Shown: positions 1-8,470 of the stretch, piece by piece | How positions within the stretch are numbered: the first letter of the stretch is position 1 | Layout of the letters: the number at the start of each line of letters is the position of its first letter | NCBI GenBank assembly: GCA_030158675.1 | Contig: JAOASL010000040.1 | Coordinates: forward strand, 261,249-325,248 | Length of the DNA: 64,000 nt | Direction of reading: 5' to 3' | Source of the DNA: Burkholderiaceae bacterium | Lineage (GTDB): Bacteria; Pseudomonadota; Gammaproteobacteria; Burkholderiales; Burkholderiaceae_D | Made by a program: the position numbers and the translations under genes | Notes under the pieces: model-generated | What the model was told of the DNA's origin: nothing | The model's database searches: none | What the model saw: only the letters and a program-made list of their open reading frames with translations

Positions 1-26
1 TTGGGTTGCATAGGTTTGGCTTGCAT
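1..26 (-). CDS. pstA: PstA phosphate ABC permease, first codons only
   Basis: Only the first eight codons are visible (M-Q-A-K-P-M-Q-P). The ATG at 26-24 overlaps the pstC stop in a TAATG arrangement, which implies translational coupling. The name comes from the usual pstC-pstA order, not from its own sequence. Confidence 0.5.
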
Positions 27-1024
27 TATTTGGCCCCTTCATTCTTTGCCATGCGGACCAGCATCAGCTTGGCCATCGCCAGCACGATCAAGGTGATCAC
101 GAACAGGATCAGACCGAGCGCATACAGCGACGACATGTGCAGACCGGCCTCGGCCTCGGCGAATTCATTGGCCAGCGTGGACGCGATACTGTTACCGGGC
201 GCGAACAGTGACCAGGACAAGGCATGCGCATTGCCGATCACGAAGGTGACCGCCATCGTTTCGCCCAGCGCGCGGCCCAGGCCGAGCATGACGCCGCCGA
301 CCACGCCGATCCGGGTGTAAGGCAGTACAACGCGGCGCACGACTTCCCAGCGCGTGCAGCCGAGCGCGTAAGCGGATTCTTTCAGCACGCTCGGGCAGGT
401 CTCAAACACGTCGCGCATCACCGACGCGATGAACGGGATGATCATCACCGACAGGATCAGACCCGCGGTCAGGATGCCGATGCCCATCATCGGGCCCTCG
501 AACAGCGCGCCGATGACGGGGACTTGTCCGAGCGTCGACGCGAGCAGCGGCTGCACATGGTCGGCGAACAGCGGCGCGAAGACGAACATGCCCCACATGC
601 CGTAAATGATGCTGGGCACGCCGGCCAGCAGCTCGACGGCCGTGCCGAGCGAACGCTTCAGCCAGGGCGGGCAGATCTCGGTCAGAAACAATGCAATGCC
701 GAAGCTGACCGGGAAGGCGATCAGCAAGGCAATCAGCGACGAAATCACCGTGCCGGCGATCGCAATCAGGGCGCCGTACTCTTCATTGACCGGATCCCAT
801 TCGATCCGCGTGATGAAGCCGGGCCCGAAATGTGACAGCGCCGGCCACGCACCCACGACCAGCGAGCCGATGATGCCGACCAGGATCAGCAGCACCAGCG
901 CCGCGAAGGCCAGTGTCAGTTTATGGAACAGGAAATCCTGCCATTTGGCTGCGCCTGCGTTGGGGGCGGGCGCAGGGGGCCGCGCAACGGCGACCCCCGC
1001 TGTATCCGCGATCGGTGCACTCAT
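26..1024 (-). CDS. pstC: Phosphate ABC transporter permease PstC
   Basis: Inner-membrane permease of the high-affinity PstSCAB phosphate importer. The 332-residue protein has an N-terminal membrane segment after about 35 residues ([20 protein letters not shown]) and further hydrophobic segments in the binding-protein-dependent permease pattern. The loop with [19 protein letters not shown] is the EAA-type contact for the ATPase. Two starts are possible: ATG 1075 or ATG 1024. I prefer 1024 because the Pho-box promoter at 1083-1117 would start transcription only a few bases before 1075. pstS is not adjacent; the next gene upstream is a DUF445 gene on the same strand. pstA overlaps the stop. Confidence 0.9.
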   Translation of the reverse strand: MSAPIADTAGVAVARPPAPAPNAGAAKWQDFLFHKLTLAFAALVLLILVGIIGSLVVGAWPALSHFGPGFITRIEWDPVNEEYGALIAIAGTVISSLIALLIAFPVSFGIALFLTEICPPWLKRSLGTAVELLAGVPSIIYGMWGMFVFAPLFADHVQPLLASTLGQVPVIGALFEGPMMGIGILTAGLILSVMIIPFIASVMRDVFETCPSVLKESAYALGCTRWEVVRRVVLPYTRIGVVGGVMLGLGRALGETMAVTFVIGNAHALSWSLFAPGNSIASTLANEFAEAEAGLHMSSLYALGLILFVITLIVLAMAKLMLVRMAKNEGAK

Positions 1025-1082
1025 GGTGGTCAGGGCCTCGGTGTGCGTTGGCTGCGTTGAATAAACGGGCTTCATGGTATCG

Positions 1083-1117
1083 GACTGTATCGCCGCCGTG
1101 TGACAGCATTGTTACAG
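1083..1117 (-). promoter_or_regulatory. Pho box and -10 element upstream of pstC
   Basis: The minus strand reads CTGTAACaatgCTGTCAC (1117-1100), two PhoB half-sites separated by 4 bases. Ten bases further on is TACAGT (1089-1084), at the -10 distance expected for PhoB-activated promoters. It directly precedes pstC. The match is seen in the sequence; PhoB control is inferred. Confidence 0.75.
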
Positions 1118-1143
1118 ACGCATCTGCACGACGGGGCGTGCGG

Positions 1144-2235
1144 TCAGAATGTTATTGAAATAATATGCAACAACAGGCCTACGGCGCCACCGACCAGCGT
1201 GCCGCTGATGCGGACGAACTGCAGATCGGTGCCGACGCGCGACTCGACGCGCGCGGCGACGGTCGGCGCGTCCCAGGCGTCGATGACGCGCCGCACCAGC
1301 CCGGCGAAGGCGGCGCGGCGGCGCACCAGCAGCACCACCGCCTGCCGCCGCAGCCAGCGGTTGAGTGCCGCCTGCTGCGCCGGGTCGGCAATGAGCCGGT
1401 CTGCCAGCGCAGCCAGCGTCGCATCGACATGCACCGTCAGTAAGTTGCTCCCGTTGTCGTCGGTCGATGCCAGCGCTCCGGCGAGCGCGTTGTCATAGCT
1501 GCCATCCGCCAGCCGTGCCGCCTGTTCACGCAGCGACTGGCCAAACTGCAGGCGCGCCGCGCTGTCCGGCAACAGCATCGCGTCGAGCAACTCGTCCAGC
1601 CCTTCCATCAGCCGCAGATACAGCGCGTCGTTCACCTGGCGCGGCATCCAGCGCGGACTCTTCTCGCTGACCTTCCGATACATGTCCGCATGGTGCAGCG
1701 CAAGCGCCTGCCGCGCCAGGCCGATGAGGTGCTCAAACCAGGTCTGGTGCCGCTGCATGGCCAGCTGGCTTTGCAGAGCGTCGGCCAGCAGCGCCCCCAG
1801 ACGCCGCTGCGACAGCTGCCGGCCGGCGATACCGGCGACCCGCTGCGCCAGCCAGCCGCGGCGAGCGTCATCATGCAGCGCCGCCGATATCAATGCAGCG
1901 AAGTCGATACGCCCGAGCTCGTCGGCCAGCACGTGCCGGTTGAGGAAATTCTGCAGCAGGAATTCAGCAACACCCTCGCCCAGCCGGCGCTGATTGGCCG
2001 GGATAATCGCGGTATGCGGTATCGGCAAACCGAGCGGATGGCGAAACAAGGCAGTCACCGCAAACCAGTCGGCCAGGCCACCGACCAGTGCCGCCTCAGC
2101 GAACGCGCGCAGCAATCCCCAGCCCGGCTGATTGGCTTCCAGCAGGCGGGCAATGATGAACACGCCTGCCATCACCGCCAGCAAGGCCGTCGCTTGCCGG
2201 CGCAGACGCAGCAGACGCGGCGGCATGGCATTCAT
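1144..2235 (-). CDS. DUF445 family membrane protein
   Basis: A 363-residue protein matching the DUF445 (YjiN-like) family. It has an N-terminal hydrophobic segment (ATALLAVMAGVFIIARLLEA), then the family signature AALVGGLADWFAVTALFRHPLGLPIPHTAIIP around residues 48-80, a long helical middle, and a C-terminal membrane anchor (ISGTLVGGAVGLLLHIISITF). The family is predicted to be inner-membrane anchored with a large soluble helical part; its function is unknown. It lies upstream of pstC on the same strand, but the Pho box in the gap argues for separate transcription. Confidence 0.85.
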   Translation of the reverse strand: MNAMPPRLLRLRRQATALLAVMAGVFIIARLLEANQPGWGLLRAFAEAALVGGLADWFAVTALFRHPLGLPIPHTAIIPANQRRLGEGVAEFLLQNFLNRHVLADELGRIDFAALISAALHDDARRGWLAQRVAGIAGRQLSQRRLGALLADALQSQLAMQRHQTWFEHLIGLARQALALHHADMYRKVSEKSPRWMPRQVNDALYLRLMEGLDELLDAMLLPDSAARLQFGQSLREQAARLADGSYDNALAGALASTDDNGSNLLTVHVDATLAALADRLIADPAQQAALNRWLRRQAVVLLVRRRAAFAGLVRRVIDAWDAPTVAARVESRVGTDLQFVRISGTLVGGAVGLLLHIISITF

Positions 2236-2505
2236 GCGAATTCGATCGGGGCCGGCCTTTGGAGTTCGGCAAGTCCGTCACTTGAGCACGGACGAACTGC
2301 GGGCTGCTCCGCACGGTTGAAGGCTTCGGTAATGCGGCGAACTCGCACGCGATGATGCTGGAAGTGCCTGCCCGGGAGCGCTTGCTGCAGAGGAGCGAGC
2401 GGCGCCGAAAACTAACGCTCGGACTGGCCCGGAAAACCCATTTGGATCAAGCAGCAATCCGACGAAGACAGACGGTCCGGATAGTACGGACAGGTTCATG
2501 AATTC

Positions 2506-2694
2506 TCAGGTATTGCGGCGCGGGTAACCCTGCGCCAGGATCCGCACCCACACCTGTTCCTTCTGTGCTTCGGACATGAATACCCACTCGGCGACCTCGG
2601 CCACCGTGCGGCCACAGCCGCGGCAGACATCGTCAAAGGTGGTCGAACACACCGCAACGCAGGGGGTGTCAGGGCGTTGTTGGCGTTGAGTCAT
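2506..2694 (-). CDS. DUF1289 domain small protein
   Basis: A 62-residue protein with the DUF1289 pattern: PCVAVCSTTFDDVCRGCGRT near the N-terminus gives four cysteines in C-x3-C-x7-C-x2-C spacing, followed by a Trp-containing helix (EVAEWVFMSEAQKEQVW). The cysteines suggest a metal or Fe-S site, but the family has no firm function. About 270 bases without a recognisable gene separate it from the DUF445 gene downstream. Confidence 0.8.
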   Translation of the reverse strand: MTQRQQRPDTPCVAVCSTTFDDVCRGCGRTVAEVAEWVFMSEAQKEQVWVRILAQGYPRRNT

Positions 2695-2732
2695 GGCACA
2701 GGAAAAGAAGGAGGAAATAAATTCGGCGGAAC

Positions 2733-2771
2733 CAAAAAAATGGCGGCCGGGTCGTGGGGATACCCGGCCGC
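2733..2771 (-). terminator. Rho-independent terminator of xdhC
   Basis: A perfect 10-bp inverted repeat (GCGGCCGGGT 2743-2752 with ACCCGGCCGC 2762-2771) is followed on the minus strand by seven T residues. It lies 25 bases past the xdhC stop. Confidence 0.85.
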
Positions 2772-2795
2772 GAGGCAGTGAAACTGCGGTGAAAC

Positions 2796-3836
2796 TCAGG
2801 TGCTCTGTCGTGCCGGCAGCAGGCAGGCGTCTGCGCTGGCGTCCACTTGCGCGGCTTCCTTGGCGTTCCGGACCTGCATCATCTCGGGCAGCGCGACATC
2901 GTTCTTCACGGCGGTCAGCTCGGCCAGGATGGAGATCGCGATCTCGGACGGCGTCTTGCTGCCGATGAAGATGCCGATCGGGCCATGCAGCTTTTCCAGC
3001 TGTTGCGGCGTCAGATCGAACTCAAGCAGGCGCGTGCGGCGCTTCTGGTCGTTCGAACGCGAGCCGATCGCGCCGACATAGAAAGCGTCCGACTTCAGCG
3101 CTTCCATCAGCGCGAGATCGTCCAGCTTCGGATCATGCGTCAGCGCGACCACCGCCGAGCGGCTGTCGAGCTTCATTTCCATCACCAGGTCATCCGGCAT
3201 CGCGTGCACCACCTGCACGCCCTCGACCTGCCAGCCGTTGCGGTATTCTTCGCGCGGGTCGCAGACGGTGACTGCGTACTCCATGCCGACGGCGATCTGC
3301 GCAAGAAAGCGCGACAACTGACCGGCACCGATGATCAGCAGGCGCCAGCGCGGGCCGTGAATCGTGGTCAGTGCGGTCTCGGACACTTGCAGACTCATGC
3401 CAGCCTTGGCCGGGTTCAGCGCCACGTCGCCGCTGTGCAGGTCGACACGGCGCGCGACCAGCTCGCCTTGCGCCAGTCGCTGTATTAATTCGGGAATCAG
3501 GCTGTGTTCCGTCAGCGGCTCGATCGCCAGCTGAATCGTGCCGCCGCATGGCAGCCCGAAACGGTGCGCCTCATCGGCGGTGATGCCATAGGTGACGATC
3601 TCCGGCCTGGTGCGCGTAATGCCGCTCTTGTGAGCGCGGTCGATCAGGTCATCCTCGATACAGCCGCCGGACACGGAGCCGACCACGCGGCCGTCCTCGC
3701 AAATGCCGAGCGTTGCCCCTTCCGGCCGCGGGCTCGAGCCCCAGGTCCGGATCACGGTTACCAGTTCACATTTCTTGCCCGCTGCGATCCAGTCGCTGCA
3801 GGTCTTCAGTACTTCCAGGTCAATGCTGTCCATCAT
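2796..3836 (-). CDS. xdhC: XdhC/CoxI family molybdenum hydroxylase maturation factor
   Basis: A 346-residue cytoplasmic protein. The N-terminal XdhC/CoxI domain carries TVIRTWGSSPRPEGATLGI and GSVSGGCIEDDLI. The C-terminal Rossmann-like domain carries LLIIGAGQLSRFLAQIA and ALTHDPKLDDLALMEAL, and YVGAIGSRSNDQKR. XdhC proteins bind the molybdenum cofactor, help install its terminal sulfido ligand, and insert it into xanthine-dehydrogenase-type enzymes. The molybdenum hydroxylase genes lie directly upstream and are the obvious client, although a terminator at 3874-3909 separates them. Two consecutive ATG codons (3836 and 3833) are possible starts. Confidence 0.88.
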   Translation of the reverse strand: MMDSIDLEVLKTCSDWIAAGKKCELVTVIRTWGSSPRPEGATLGICEDGRVVGSVSGGCIEDDLIDRAHKSGITRTRPEIVTYGITADEAHRFGLPCGGTIQLAIEPLTEHSLIPELIQRLAQGELVARRVDLHSGDVALNPAKAGMSLQVSETALTTIHGPRWRLLIIGAGQLSRFLAQIAVGMEYAVTVCDPREEYRNGWQVEGVQVVHAMPDDLVMEMKLDSRSAVVALTHDPKLDDLALMEALKSDAFYVGAIGSRSNDQKRRTRLLEFDLTPQQLEKLHGPIGIFIGSKTPSEIAISILAELTAVKNDVALPEMMQVRNAKEAAQVDASADACLLPARQST

Positions 3837-3873
3837 TCAGTCCGGCGCGACTCCATGCGTGCCTGCGCACGCA

Positions 3874-3909
3874 GAAAAAAATGCCTCCCCTTTTTTACGA
3901 GGGGAGGCA
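3874..3909 (-). terminator. Rho-independent terminator of the molybdenum hydroxylase operon
   Basis: Perfect 9-bp arms (TGCCTCCCC 3882-3890 and GGGGAGGCA 3901-3909) followed on the minus strand by a run of T residues, 26 bases past the large-subunit stop. Confidence 0.85.
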
Positions 3910-3935
3910 CTTCAGCCATTCAAGCGCTCAGTCTA

Positions 3936-6083
3936 TTAAGCAGCTTTGATCGCCTTGGCGAACGGGAACGCGCGCAGGCGCTTGCCCGTTGCGGTAGCGA
4001 TCGCGTTACCAACAGCCGGTCCGATCAGCGAGGTGGACGGTTCGCCCGTGCCACCTGGCTTCTCAGTGCTTTCGACCAGATGGATATCCATTTCCGGAGT
4101 CTCGTTCAGACGCAGAACGCGGAAGTCATGGAAGTTGCTCTGATCAACTTTGCCGTTGGTCACGGTGATGTCGCTGTACAGCGCGTGCGACAGACCGTAG
4201 ACGATACCGGACTCGAGCTGCTGACGGACGATACCCGGGTTCACCATGCGGCCGCAGTCGCAAGCGACGGTGACTTTGTGAACCTTGATGTCGTTGCCCT
4301 TGACGGACACTTCAGCCACTTGCGCCATGTAGGTGCCGTAGCCTTCCATCAGAGCGACGCCCAGGGCGCGGCCCTTCGGCAGCTTCTTGCCCCAGCCGGC
4401 CTTCTCTGCAGCGATCTTCAGCACGTTGGCGAAGCGCGGCTCGTTGGCCAGCAGGTCGAGACGGTACTGGACCGGATCCTTGCCTGCAGCTGCTGCCAGC
4501 TCGTCCATGAAGCACTCGTTGGCGAAGCAGTTCATGGTGTGCGACACAGCGCGCAGGTAACCGACGCGGAAGCCCGTGTCAGCGATGATCAGGTCATGCG
4601 AAGTGTTGGCGATCTCGTACGGAGCGACAGCCGCTTCGACCATGAACGGGTCCAGGGTCTTCTTCGGCAGGCCGAACAGTGCCTGAGTGATCGACTGCGA
4701 GTTCAGCTGGTGCTTGTAAGCGACCGGCTTGCCCGCTGCGTCCAGGCCAGCTTCCATGCGGTTGATCGACAGCGGACGATAGTAATCGTTCTTCATGTCG
4801 TCTTCACGCGACCACAGGATCTTGACCGGCTTGCCGCAGGCCTTCGCCACTTCAGCAGCTTGCACTGCGTAGTCAACGCAGACGCGACGACCGAAACCGC
4901 CACCGAGGTAGGTGGTGGTGACAGTGACGTTCTCTGGCTTGAAGCCGAGAACTGCAGCTGCCTGGCCTTGTGCGCCTTGCTGGAACTGCGTCGGTCCGAT
5001 CAGTTCGCACTTGTCGCCAGTGACGATACCGATCATGTTCATCGGCTCGAGCGGCTGGTGGGCCATCAGGTTGGTACGGTATTCAGCCTTCAGGACTTTT
5101 TTAGCGCCCTTCAGTGCTGCATTCGCATCGCCTGCGTCCGGACGGATCTTGATCGCGTCAACAGTCTTTTCAGCCGTTGCGGTCGATTCCCAGAAAGTCT
5201 TCGAGCTCAGTGCGCCGCCGGCGCCCATGTCCCATTCGACCTTCAGCGCCTTGCGTGCCTTGTAAGCGTGCCAGTAAGTGTCAGCGACCACGGCAATCGC
5301 GCCGTCAGCTGCGCCGCCGCCGTTGCTGATCTTGTACACGCCGATCACGCCCGGCTGCTTCTTCACAGCGGAGTCGTCGAAGCTCTTGACCTTGCCGCCG
5401 ATGACCGGCGCCATTTCGATCGAAGCGTAGACCATGCCCGGCACTTTGGCATCGATACCGAATTCAGCGGTACCGTTGACCTTGACGGCTGCGTCCAGAC
5501 GCGGAATAGCCTTGCCGACGATCTTGAACTGCGACGGATCCTTCAGCTTGACTTCTTTCGGTACCGGCACGGATGCAGCTGCACCCGCCAGTTCGCCGTA
5601 GGTTGCGGACTTGCCGCCACCGGAGACGATGCCGTTCTCGGCCTTCAGGGTCGAAGCATCGACGCCCCACTTGTTGGCAGCAGCCTGAACCAGCATCATG
5701 CGCACTTGTGCGCCGCCGACACGCAGTTTTTCCCACGCATCACGGATCGAGGTCGAGCCGCCGGTGATTTGCGCACCCAGCAGGCCGTTGACGTAGGCCG
5801 GATCAGCCGGCGCGGTCGTAACCTTGACTTTGTTGATGTCGACACTCAGCTCTTCGGCGATCAGTGCCGGCAGCGCGGTGTGGACGCCCTGACCCATCTC
5901 GGACATGTGCGAGATCAGGGTGACTTCGTTGTTGTCTGCAATATGCACCCAGACGTTCGGGGTGTGCAGCGAGCCAGCGGCATTCGCTTCCTTGCCACCG
6001 AAGCCCGGCACGTACATACCGAGAACGGCCACGCCGGCAGCAGCTGCCGACGACTTCAGGAATTCACGACGATTCGTTGTCAT
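3936..6083 (-). CDS. Molybdopterin-binding large subunit, IorB/aldehyde dehydrogenase type
   Basis: A 715-residue subunit of the xanthine-oxidase superfamily. It begins with a twin-arginine signal (NRREFLKSSAAAAGVAVLGM), so it is exported folded. Two molybdopterin-binding portions follow, with the typical TTYLGGGFGRR motif and, near the C-terminus, EKPGGTGEPST, whose Glu is the expected catalytic base. The nearest characterised relatives by layout are isoquinoline 1-oxidoreductase and the membrane-associated molybdenum aldehyde dehydrogenases of acetic acid bacteria; the substrate cannot be read here. The partner [2Fe-2S] subunit is 19 bases upstream, and there is no FAD subunit, so electrons probably go to a cytochrome. 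A strong GAGGAGA ribosome-binding site precedes the ATG. Confidence 0.88.
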   Translation of the reverse strand: MTTNRREFLKSSAAAAGVAVLGMYVPGFGGKEANAAGSLHTPNVWVHIADNNEVTLISHMSEMGQGVHTALPALIAEELSVDINKVKVTTAPADPAYVNGLLGAQITGGSTSIRDAWEKLRVGGAQVRMMLVQAAANKWGVDASTLKAENGIVSGGGKSATYGELAGAAASVPVPKEVKLKDPSQFKIVGKAIPRLDAAVKVNGTAEFGIDAKVPGMVYASIEMAPVIGGKVKSFDDSAVKKQPGVIGVYKISNGGGAADGAIAVVADTYWHAYKARKALKVEWDMGAGGALSSKTFWESTATAEKTVDAIKIRPDAGDANAALKGAKKVLKAEYRTNLMAHQPLEPMNMIGIVTGDKCELIGPTQFQQGAQGQAAAVLGFKPENVTVTTTYLGGGFGRRVCVDYAVQAAEVAKACGKPVKILWSREDDMKNDYYRPLSINRMEAGLDAAGKPVAYKHQLNSQSITQALFGLPKKTLDPFMVEAAVAPYEIANTSHDLIIADTGFRVGYLRAVSHTMNCFANECFMDELAAAAGKDPVQYRLDLLANEPRFANVLKIAAEKAGWGKKLPKGRALGVALMEGYGTYMAQVAEVSVKGNDIKVHKVTVACDCGRMVNPGIVRQQLESGIVYGLSHALYSDITVTNGKVDQSNFHDFRVLRLNETPEMDIHLVESTEKPGGTGEPSTSLIGPAVGNAIATATGKRLRAFPFAKAIKAA

Positions 6084-6102
6084 TTATGTTATCTCCTCTA
6101 CC

Positions 6103-6567
6103 TTAAGCCTTGCGCATTTCAGCGGCTGCATCTTTGATGGCAGCGCGGATGCGGTTGTAAGTGCCGCAACGGCACAGGTTGCCGCTCATCGCTGTGTCGA
6201 TGTCTGCGTCGCTCGGATTCTTGTTCTTCGCGAGCAGCGCCGATGCACTCATCAGCTGACCGGACTGGCAATAGCCGCACTGCGGAACCTGGTGCTTGAT
6301 CCAGGCCTTCTGCAGCGGATGCGAATTGTCTGCGGAGAGCGATTCAACGGTAGAGACATTCTTGCCCGAGACAGCCGACACCGGCGTCTGGCACGAACGG
6401 ATTGCGGAGCCGTTCAGATGCACGGTACATGCGCCGCACTGGGCCAGGCCGCAACCGAACTTGGTGCCGGTCAGACCGATCTCATCGCGAATCACCCACA
6501 GCAGGGGGGTGTCCGGCTCGGCCTGGACGGAAACCGTCGAGCCGTTCAGATTGAAACTGATTGCCAT
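6103..6567 (-). CDS. [2Fe-2S] small subunit of molybdenum hydroxylase, IorA type
   Basis: A 154-residue electron-transfer subunit. The plant-ferredoxin-like cluster uses C39, C44, C47 and C59. The second, all-helical cluster uses C97, C100, C132 and C134 (CGYC and CRCG). It has no export signal, as expected if it travels through the Tat system bound to the large subunit. It is the first gene of the operon, with AGGAGA about eight bases before the ATG. It should pass electrons from the molybdenum site to a periplasmic cytochrome. Confidence 0.9.
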   Translation of the reverse strand: MAISFNLNGSTVSVQAEPDTPLLWVIRDEIGLTGTKFGCGLAQCGACTVHLNGSAIRSCQTPVSAVSGKNVSTVESLSADNSHPLQKAWIKHQVPQCGYCQSGQLMSASALLAKNKNPSDADIDTAMSGNLCRCGTYNRIRAAIKDAAAEMRKA

Positions 6568-6924
6568 GGTTTTACTCTCCTCTTTCTGGTTTCACTGCAA
6601 GTTAAGCCAATGATCGCTCATTAGTTTTTCTAACAACCCGGCATGAATGCCACACCAGGTCTTTATTCGCCATCGTGCAGTTTTCTGAGGTCTGCATCGC
6701 GACGCTTTTTTTTACTCCCGCTTGTGTTTTTCGCCGACCGAAAAATTTTTAATTTTTGATCGGCGCACCTCACCGCCGTGTCTATATAACACCGTTATTT
6801 CGCAAAATCAAGAAACCGCATAAAGCCTGTCGTTACGGCGACCATCTTACTTGACCAGACGAGCAATTTGGGTGCAAGAAACGGCTTACTCAAGCCGGCC
6901 CGCCAGCGGGCCGGCTCACATTCG
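6568..6924. other. Intergenic region, promoter side of the molybdenum hydroxylase operon
   Basis: A 357-base gap with no convincing gene. It is locally A/T-rich (6690-6800) compared with its surroundings, must carry the promoter for the small-subunit gene, and holds the hairpin described at 6893-6916. I could not pick a promoter with confidence; a TTGGC/TTGCA pair near 6598-6612 was checked as sigma-54 and fails on spacing. Confidence 0.5.
6893..6916 (-). terminator. Hairpin after the solute-binding protein gene
   Basis: Perfect 10-bp arms (AGCCGGCCCG 6893-6902 and CGGGCCGGCT 6907-6916) with a 4-base loop, 9 bases past the stop. The following T tract on the minus strand is poor, so it may be a weak terminator or an mRNA-stabilising hairpin. 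Confidence 0.6.
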
Positions 6925-7839
6925 TCAATTGACGAAATTCTCCAGTCCCAGTCCGCTACGGATTGCCGGATGTTGCGGCGCACTCCAACTCAGGCCGGCG
7001 TCACGCGCAATCTGCGCAAGTTCACCGGTTTTCACGAGACCGGCAAGCGCCGTATCGACCGCTTGCAGCAGCGCAGCATTTTGAGCGGTCGTAACGAAGC
7101 CAAGATTGAATCCGATCGGTAACATCAGGCCCGACGCACGCAACAAAGTCTGCGGATTTTCGACGCGATACATGTCGAATTTATGCGCCTCGACCAGGGT
7201 CGCGTCGAAATCACCGCGCGCCATTGCGTCAAAAGGCTCGTCGCGGGCATCGACATGCGACACGTTCTTCAGCAGCAGGCCGTTTTTATAGGCCATCGCA
7301 ATCAGGTCGCCGATCGATGCCGGACGATTGCCAATTCGATAAGCCTGCAATGCGTCCAGCGACTTGATCTCGCCCTGTACTTTCGAACCGAGCACCGGCG
7401 TCACGCCGGCAAAGTGATAAGGCGCGCCACCAACCAGTTGTGCGCCCTTCACCGGATTCTGGCGCTTTTCGTCCGGCCATCCATCCACCGGTGGCAGCAT
7501 GGTTTCGTCATTGCCCGCAGGCCGCTCCAGCGACGACTGCACCAGCGGGAAACCGCCGACCAGCTGGCAGACACCGGCGGTAACGAGCACGCTGGCCTTC
7601 AGCGACACCGGAACGCGGCTGCGGCGCTCTTTCAGATACCACTTGATCTCCAGGGGGCGGTTCAGCTGCTTTGCGACCGCACGGGCGACGGCGACATCAA
7701 AACCGATCTCCTTGCCGTCCTTCAGCATAGAAAAAGGAGCGTTGTCTTTATTCAGGCAGACCGTGACGGGCTCGGCCGCGGCGACGCTCGCCGAGGCGAC
7801 GAACAGACCTGCCAGCAGGGTAGTGAGTAGGGTCTTCAT
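6925..7839 (-). CDS. Periplasmic solute-binding protein, XoxJ/MoxJ-like by context
   Basis: A 304-residue extracellular solute-binding protein (family 3 type) with a signal peptide (MKTLLTTLLAGLFVASASVAAA). After cleavage it reads PVTVCLNKDNAPFSMLKDGKEIGFDVAVARAVAKQL, the usual first lobe. Near the end, GFVTTAQNAALLQAVDTALAGLVKTGELAQIARDAGL is the family's last helices. The ATG at 7839 overlaps the stop of the cytochrome gene (ATGA), so the two are co-translated; a longer open frame to 7911 only runs into the cytochrome gene. No ABC permease or ATPase is nearby. With a PQQ dehydrogenase and a cytochrome beside it, a MoxJ/XoxJ-like role in dehydrogenase assembly or activation is more likely than transport; this is inference. 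Confidence 0.8.
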   Translation of the reverse strand: MKTLLTTLLAGLFVASASVAAAEPVTVCLNKDNAPFSMLKDGKEIGFDVAVARAVAKQLNRPLEIKWYLKERRSRVPVSLKASVLVTAGVCQLVGGFPLVQSSLERPAGNDETMLPPVDGWPDEKRQNPVKGAQLVGGAPYHFAGVTPVLGSKVQGEIKSLDALQAYRIGNRPASIGDLIAMAYKNGLLLKNVSHVDARDEPFDAMARGDFDATLVEAHKFDMYRVENPQTLLRASGLMLPIGFNLGFVTTAQNAALLQAVDTALAGLVKTGELAQIARDAGLSWSAPQHPAIRSGLGLENFVN

Positions 7840-8216
7840 AGTTTGCCACCACGCGTACCGACATACGCCCAGACGATGCCGACCTCTTCTTCCGACAGGA
7901 TGCCCTTCCACGGCGGCATCGCGCGCTTGCCGTTGGTCACCGAGTTGAAAAAGCGTGCGCGATCATTCAGTGGGAAGGTACGCAAGTCAAATGCATTATT
8001 GCCTCCCACCATTTCCGGACCGTGGCAGCGCAGGCACAGCTGCTTATACATCACACGGCCCTTTTCAATACGCTCCGGCGTGAATTCAGCCGGACGTCCG
8101 TCGCCACCCCAGGGGTTGGCATTGGCGGCGTCGTCCGCATGGACCTGCGCCGACAGCATCGTGGCGGCCAACAGCATCAGGGTGGAAATCAGGGAATCGG
8201 GAATAAATTTTTTCAT
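7836..8216 (-). CDS. Periplasmic cytochrome c, XoxG-like by context
   Basis: A 126-residue monohaem cytochrome. Residues 1-27 form a signal peptide ending VHA. The haem motif is C61-L-R-C-H65, and M100 (GKRAMPPWKG) is a likely axial ligand. The W-x-Y segment near the end (GIVWAYV) is typical of class I cytochromes. It lies between the PQQ dehydrogenase and the solute-binding gene and is the expected electron acceptor for the dehydrogenase. A terminator separates it from the dehydrogenase, so it may have its own promoter. Confidence 0.85.
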   Translation of the reverse strand: MKKFIPDSLISTLMLLAATMLSAQVHADDAANANPWGGDGRPAEFTPERIEKGRVMYKQLCLRCHGPEMVGGNNAFDLRTFPLNDRARFFNSVTNGKRAMPPWKGILSEEEVGIVWAYVGTRGGKL

Positions 8217-8402
8217 TAGTTATGTCTCAAAACCACAATGGCTGCTTCGTGTTCCAACGCGCTTTTGGCGTCGTTGCACCACTTTGTCGCCGCAAACCGT
8301 ACTGCCTGTGACGGCATCTCTGGCCGTGACGTTTTGTCAGAGCCATTTACGGGGCACTGCAGTTTTCCGCTGCTCCGTTTTACCGCAAAAAATTTTCAAA
8401 TG

Positions 8403-8442
8403 AAAAAACAGGCATTGACGAAAAGTGCGCCAATGCCTGTTT
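8403..8442 (-). terminator. Rho-independent terminator of the PQQ dehydrogenase gene
   Basis: An inverted repeat, AACAGGCATTG (8407-8417) with CAATGCCTGTT (8431-8441), is followed on the minus strand by six T residues, 29 bases past the stop. Confidence 0.85.
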
Positions 8443-8470
8443 CCTTACAGCCGTATCAATCAGTTCTCAC

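Noticed and set aside
2278-2499. A 73-codon minus-strand gene between the DUF445 and DUF1289 genes
   Set aside because: No ribosome-binding site, no family, and an Ala/Ser-rich composition typical of random GC-rich frames.
3504-6137. A very long plus-strand open frame of 877 codons
   Set aside because: It lies antisense to the molybdenum hydroxylase and xdhC genes, whose protein motifs are clear, and its own translation shows no known domain. Long antisense frames are expected in GC-rich DNA.
6598-6612. TTGGC...TTGCA as a sigma-54 promoter
   Set aside because: Eight bases lie between GG and GC where ten are required.
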